From: Paramecium pentaurelia
Taxonomy: Eukaryota; Ciliophora; Oligohymenophorea; Peniculida; Parameciidae
Assembly: GCA_905183005.1 (NCBI GenBank)
Contig: CAJJDO010000039.1
Coordinates: 439,187-503,186 of the forward strand
Direction of reading: 5' to 3'
Length of the DNA stretch: 64,000 nucleotides
Below the pieces are notes generated by a model that made no database searches, was not told where the DNA came from, and saw only the letters and a list, made by a program, of their open reading frames with translations. Made by a program: the position numbers and the translations under genes. Below are positions 59,929 to 64,000 of this stretch, in pieces. Within the stretch, counting starts at the first letter, position 1. Each line of letters opens with the position of its first letter.

Positions 59929-61531
59929 GTAATAGTAATAGTAATAGTAATAGTAATAGTAATAGTAATAGCTATTTTAATAGTAATAGTAATAGCTATT
60001 TTAATAGTAATAGTCATTTTAATAATAATAGCCATTTTAATAATAATAGCCATTTTAATAATAATAGCCATTTTAATAGTAATAGCAATTTTAATAGTAA
60101 TCACCATTTTCATCGTAATAGCCATTTTCATAGTAATAGCCATTTTAATTGTAATAATCATAGCAAATATAAAATTAATTGTTGCTTTAAAAAAATTAAT
60201 TGCCATCATCCTTTTAATAATAGCAATCTTAGTAATCCTTAATTTAAAAAATAAATCCATAGCCATAACAATAATAATCAACAATTTCACAATCATTTAG
60301 CTTTTAATAAGATTCTAATAATAAATCATTTTAATTAACAACCCCAAAATCTAATTTTATAGATTAAAATTAATAATTTTAATTACATAATCAATCATAA
60401 ACTGCTTCCCAAACTCAAAAATCATCGACCCTTGCTTAACAATCGTTAACAACACTAAGATCAACAATGTTTTAAACCCATTCCAAAACACCTTAATAAT
60501 TTGGATAGCCTTAATAATTTCAGCTACGAGATTAATTAAAAACTAATCCTCCTAACTAATAAGAAAATAAAGCTTCTATTTTTCCATAAAATACATAAAA
60601 TTAATAAATAGCTTAATTACAATTAGATCCAAAAACACCATTGCCTTAGAATCAATTTGCAATACAATAAAATAAATAAAGTGATTTAAATACTAATTCG
60701 CTTTCACCTTTTTAGCCACAACAATAACAATAATAATTAAAATTAAATATAAATCCCCTAATAGTAAACTAAATGAATCCATAAGTCGCTATACCAAATT
60801 AATTTTCCAATATAAATACTTAACAATCAAATCAGTTAATAGATGTTTCTAAACCTATTTCATGCAGAGCTACAATTTCATATGCTAGTACAACTTTGAA
60901 TAATAATAATAATAATAATATTAATAATAATAATATTAATAAAATTAATAATATAAATATTCATAATAATAAACCAGATGCAACTAAATTTACTACATAA
61001 GCTATTATAAATAACTTTCCTTCTAAACAATTTTCATCTAAAAATATGGAATAATTCTATTAATTTACAAAGAAGGCCTCTGAAGACTTCAAAACAAAAA
61101 GCTAATAATTATATATTTAACCAGCGTATTTAGGATTTTATTTATGTATTTTATATTTTTGGTAAGAGATTAATAGATAATAAAAGATTGAAAAAAGTAC
61201 TGATAGTTAAATTAATTCAGAAGAATTAACAATAAAGAAGGATATTGAGAGAGTTAAAGAAATTATTTCATAAGTGGATAAAAAAAATGGGAGATTGGAA
61301 GATTTGAAAAGATTAATATTGCTCTAAAATCAGCTTTAAAGTCTTGCTCAAATTCAGCAAGCATATTAAGAATTTCATACAAAAAATCATGATATTTTAT
61401 GTGATTAAAATAATAATAAAGAATAAATAGAGTTGAATAAAATTATAGAAAACATGCATAATTTATCAAAAGATCTTAATTCAAATAAATAAAATACAGA
61501 TAATTAAAAATTTTAATTCAATAAACTCTGA
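58074..61531 (+). CDS. Tandem kinase protein: pseudokinase-like plus active kinase domain, polyGln tail
   Basis: The 1,113-residue protein has two protein kinase domains in a row. The first (about residues 25-265) lacks a glycine loop and a clear ATP-binding Lys, has HRDLNPRTILV with Thr for the usual Asn, but keeps SDFGVAS and GTPFYQAPE; it is probably inactive. The second (about 275-560) is intact: GRGSQGCTYL, Lys in YCTKQID, HRDLKPQNILI, IDFGVGK, GTPIYTAPE. A very Gln-rich region of some 350 residues follows, then Asn runs and a coiled coil (NQLQSLAQIQQAYQEF). Five introns (24, 24, 22, 23 and 23 bp) leave exactly 1,114 codons. The two-domain order recalls JAK and GCN2 kinases, where the first domain regulates the second; that is inference here. 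Confidence 0.85.
59856..60140 (+). repeat. TAA/TAG trinucleotide array encoding polyglutamine
   Basis: The tandem kinase gene holds a run built from TAA and TAG codons: (TAA)n from about 59865, then (TAATAG)n at about 59926-59970, then units of roughly 21 bp that read QQQQPF or QQQLF. In the standard code it is all stops; in the ciliate code it is about 70 glutamines broken by Leu-Phe and Pro-Phe. The frame stays open on both sides. Confidence 0.85.
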
Positions 61532-61597
61532 TAATTAATAACTGAAAAAAATGAAATAAATAAAATTAATATATATAATAATTATAGAATTTGCATT

Positions 61598-63270
61598 ATG
61601 TTTTCATCTATTTTATAGATCAGTAATTATGTCATAGATACAACTTAATTATTGGGACAAGGAGCTTATGGTAAAGTTTTTTTGGCTTTAAAAAAAGATG
61701 ATCCAAATAAATATTGTGCTAAAGTATAATGATAAATTGACTTAGTTTGTAAATGTAAATTCTATTAAGAATAACAAAGAATTAAAAATTATCGATTATA
61801 TAAAGGATAAGCAAAATCAAAACATAGTTAGAGTACATTATTGTGTTTAAATGGAAGAAAAAAAAATGATTGTGATTATTATGGAAAAGTGTGAATCTGA
61901 TTTAAAAAAGGAAATTACAATCAGACAATAATCTAATAAAATGTTTACAGAGCAAGAAGCTGTTTAAATAATGAAATAATTATTTAATGGATATAAAATT
62001 CTTTATTAGTATTAAATTGTTCATAGGGACATAAAACCAGCAAATATTTTAATTGAAAATGGAATATATAAAGTAGTGATTATTGATATTTTAAGATAGC
62101 AGATTTTGGAATTAGCAAGATTTATTAATCTGATTAGAATTTTTTAAATATCACAAAAAATGGCACACCAGAATTCATGGCTCCAGAATTAACTTCATAA
62201 TACTTATTTAAACCAAGTATTAACTAAGCATATTAATTGAATAGGTGATCTAACGTATATTAAGGGAAATACATCAAAATTTTAAACAAATATAAACTCA
62301 AGTTAACTTAATCAATAATCCACATTTAATTAATTCCAAAATATTATTTCCTAAAATTCATTTGAAGAAAAACAAAAGAAATAAAAATTATTGCACAAGA
62401 TTGATATTTATTCAGTATATTATCAAATCTAAATCTTTAGTTTGGAATTCTTTTTTATTTTCTCTTAACAGGAGGTTATCCTTTTGAAACAAACAGAGAC
62501 AGCATAATGGAATTTCATGAGAAATTAAAAACTATTCCATTTTAATTTCCTCCTTAATTTAACATATCTCAAAATAATCGTTAATTGGTAGAAAGAATGA
62601 TTACCTACTCTCCAATAGATAGAATTGATTTTCCAACAATTGCATAATAATTTGGAATGCGAAATCCTCCAATATTTAATATAGAAAACTGTAATTTTCG
62701 ACCTTTCTAATAATCTTTTCTTTAAAATACTTCTCAACTTCCAGATTATAAATAAATCCAAGATTGGCTTTAAACTTATAGAAATATGTTTATTGAGAAA
62801 TGGTAATAATCTGAAATAATTATTATTATAGTTGTTAAAATAATAATGTAATAAAGATTTATCGAAATTACTGTGATCTATGTTTGAATCTGGCAATATT
62901 GATGCTTAATTTATAAGTAACTTTAGATAAAATAAATGATTACATAATTAAATATAAATAATTAAATAAAGGGGATATTGAATTTTAAATAGAAGCTAAA
63001 TTGGATAAAACATTTTATATCATTGAGTATTGCAGAATTGCAAAAAGTTAATTCATAAACAAAATCTTTGATTATTAATCAATTAAAACTTATGGGGAAG
63101 AACACTTAAAGTTTATGTTCATTTCTTAAAAATTAATAAAGGGAATTTACAAATATTAAGGATTATCAGCAACTCCATAACCTATTTATATATATTTTGT
63201 AGAGTAAATAAAAAAGGACTTAAGTTTAACAAAAGAATAGTATAAGAAATTTTTAGATGAAACAATTTGA
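61598..63270 (+). CDS. Ser/Thr protein kinase with insert after the APE motif
   Basis: The 515-residue protein has an N-terminal kinase domain: LGQGAYGKVFLA, Lys in YCAKF, VHRDIKPANILI, ADFGISK, GTPEFMAPE. About 60 Ser/Gln/Asn-rich residues are inserted between APE and the DIYSFGILFYFL helix. The domain ends with TGGYPFETNRDSI and TYSPIDRIDF. About 200 residues with no recognised fold follow. Five introns (22, 23, 28, 26 and 26 bp) leave exactly 516 codons; the third must be the 28-bp one, because a nearby 20-bp choice breaks the frame. It lies directly after the tandem kinase gene on the same strand, 66 bp from its stop. Confidence 0.82.
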
Positions 63271-63729
63271 TTCAAAAATACTTTAATTAAAATTTGATTT
63301 TTAGTGTTATCATGCTTTATTTATTAATCATTATCATAAAAATCCTGCTATCATTTTCAGTTCAAATTAGATGTAAATTAAATTTCATTTTTTTCATTTA
63401 GAATATTTAGTAAAATTATGTCCATCATATATGATTTGGACATTTTTTAAATAAAAGTATTTATTGTTTGAATAACTCAATTTTTAATTTATATCTCCCA
63501 TATTCATACAAATTTAAAAATAAATCGCTTAATCCAGTTTTGGTTCAAGCAAATAAATTAATTTGCATTCTTAAAAGGAAATTGAAAAATGTGTAACTCA
63601 ATTTTAGGATAATATTTATTAAAATTAGTAAATTGGCTTTGCTTTATAATAGTAAAAATAAGTATTACTGTATTTTTTTTAAAGAAATAGTATTAAAATA
63701 CAAATATATTCAAATTAATATATAAAAAT
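63271..63729. other. Intergenic AT-rich region between convergent genes
   Basis: About 460 bp hold no gene that I can support. A near-perfect palindrome lies at 63418-63443. A 28-codon frame on the minus strand starts within it and is too short to claim. Confidence 0.55.
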
Positions 63730-64000
63730 TCAAATTTAATTGGTTTTCATTTATATTAAACATTGTGAAGTTTGAAGACAAAATAATTCTAGCATTTCTA
63801 GATCTATTGAATTGACTTTTGAATCACTACTTCCTATACCTTTAACATTGACAACTTAGAGTGCTCCAATAATTTAATTATTATATTTGAGTGGCATACA
63901 GATAATTGGCATACTAGTTTCAATATCAATATTAGGATTAAAAAGAGGATTTATATAGCAATTACATATAGCAATAATTGATTGACTGTTAATACAATTG
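63730..64000 (-). CDS. GAF-domain protein, C-terminal part (partial)
   Basis: The gene enters from the right edge and ends at TGA (63730-63732). The visible 89 residues are the second half of a GAF domain: CYINPLFNPNIDIETSMPII then CMPLKYNNQIIGALQVVNVK, which matches the D-x-x-FNP-x-x-D and V-P-L...G-V-L-x-x-x-N pattern of the cyclic-nucleotide-binding type. After it comes a helix (SIDLEMLELFCLQTSQCL). GAF domains sense cyclic nucleotides or other small molecules. What lies upstream is outside the window. Confidence 0.75.

Noticed and set aside
59814..60296. 160-residue open frame on the minus strand made of Ile/Met/Thr/Lys repeats
   Set aside because: It is the reverse of the TAA/TAG polyGln array in the tandem kinase gene; its repeats follow from the microsatellite.
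61598..63270. 20-bp intron GTGATC...ATTAAG in the last kinase
   Set aside because: It breaks the reading frame; the overlapping 28-bp intron GTATTAAC...AATAG keeps it and gives an exact multiple of three.

Overview
The window is macronuclear DNA of a ciliate, almost certainly a Paramecium species. It is extremely AT-rich. Long reading frames appear only when TAA and TAG are read as glutamine and TGA is the sole stop. Genes are split by tiny GT...AG introns, mostly 20-33 bp. A trichocyst matrix protein gene points to Paramecium in particular. Nearly every gene below was rebuilt by joining such introns; for most, the joined exon length is an exact multiple of three, which supports the model. 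Family names come from motif recognition only, since no search could be run.

Layout. 0.2-7.1 kb: mitochondrial carrier, Ser/Thr kinase, nucleosome assembly protein, trichocyst matrix protein. 7.8-12.8 kb: VIT1/CCC1-like iron transporter, small membrane protein, porin-like protein, coiled-coil proteins. 12.9-17.1 kb (minus strand): low-complexity protein, PP4 regulatory subunit 3 (SMEK), bZIP factor. 17.3-20.9 kb: two-pore cation channel with EF-hands. 21-26.8 kb: several small genes, including a SHAQKYF-type Myb protein. 26.9-31.3 kb: PH-domain kinase and a zinc-finger protein, convergent. 31.4-37.9 kb: a small-gene pair, a WD40 protein, coiled-coil proteins and SF-assemblin. 38-47.4 kb: importin-9-like karyopherin, second WD40 protein, AMPK-beta-like CBM48 protein, and a VWA protein with a histone-H1-like tail. 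47.8-55.5 kb: large propeller-like protein, ankyrin protein, alpha/beta hydrolase, COMMD protein, kanadaptin. 55.5-63.3 kb: hybrid histidine kinase and two Ser/Thr kinase genes in a row, one carrying tandem kinase domains. The right edge cuts a GAF-domain gene.

Four single N bases (5533, 8396, 24207, 29307) each sit between two identical copies of 1.0-1.3 kb. They look like unmerged contig ends, so the genome probably holds one copy of each; the duplicated fragments are listed but should not be counted as extra genes.

There is no operon logic here. Genes are independent and packed very tightly: two stop codons lie 2 bp apart at 53.68 kb, and two start codons are separated by 20 bp at 55.48 kb. 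Signalling genes are over-represented: five Ser/Thr kinase domains in four genes, a histidine kinase/receiver hybrid, a phosphatase subunit and an AMPK-beta-like protein. I saw no tRNA, rRNA, CRISPR array, transposon or telomere repeat.
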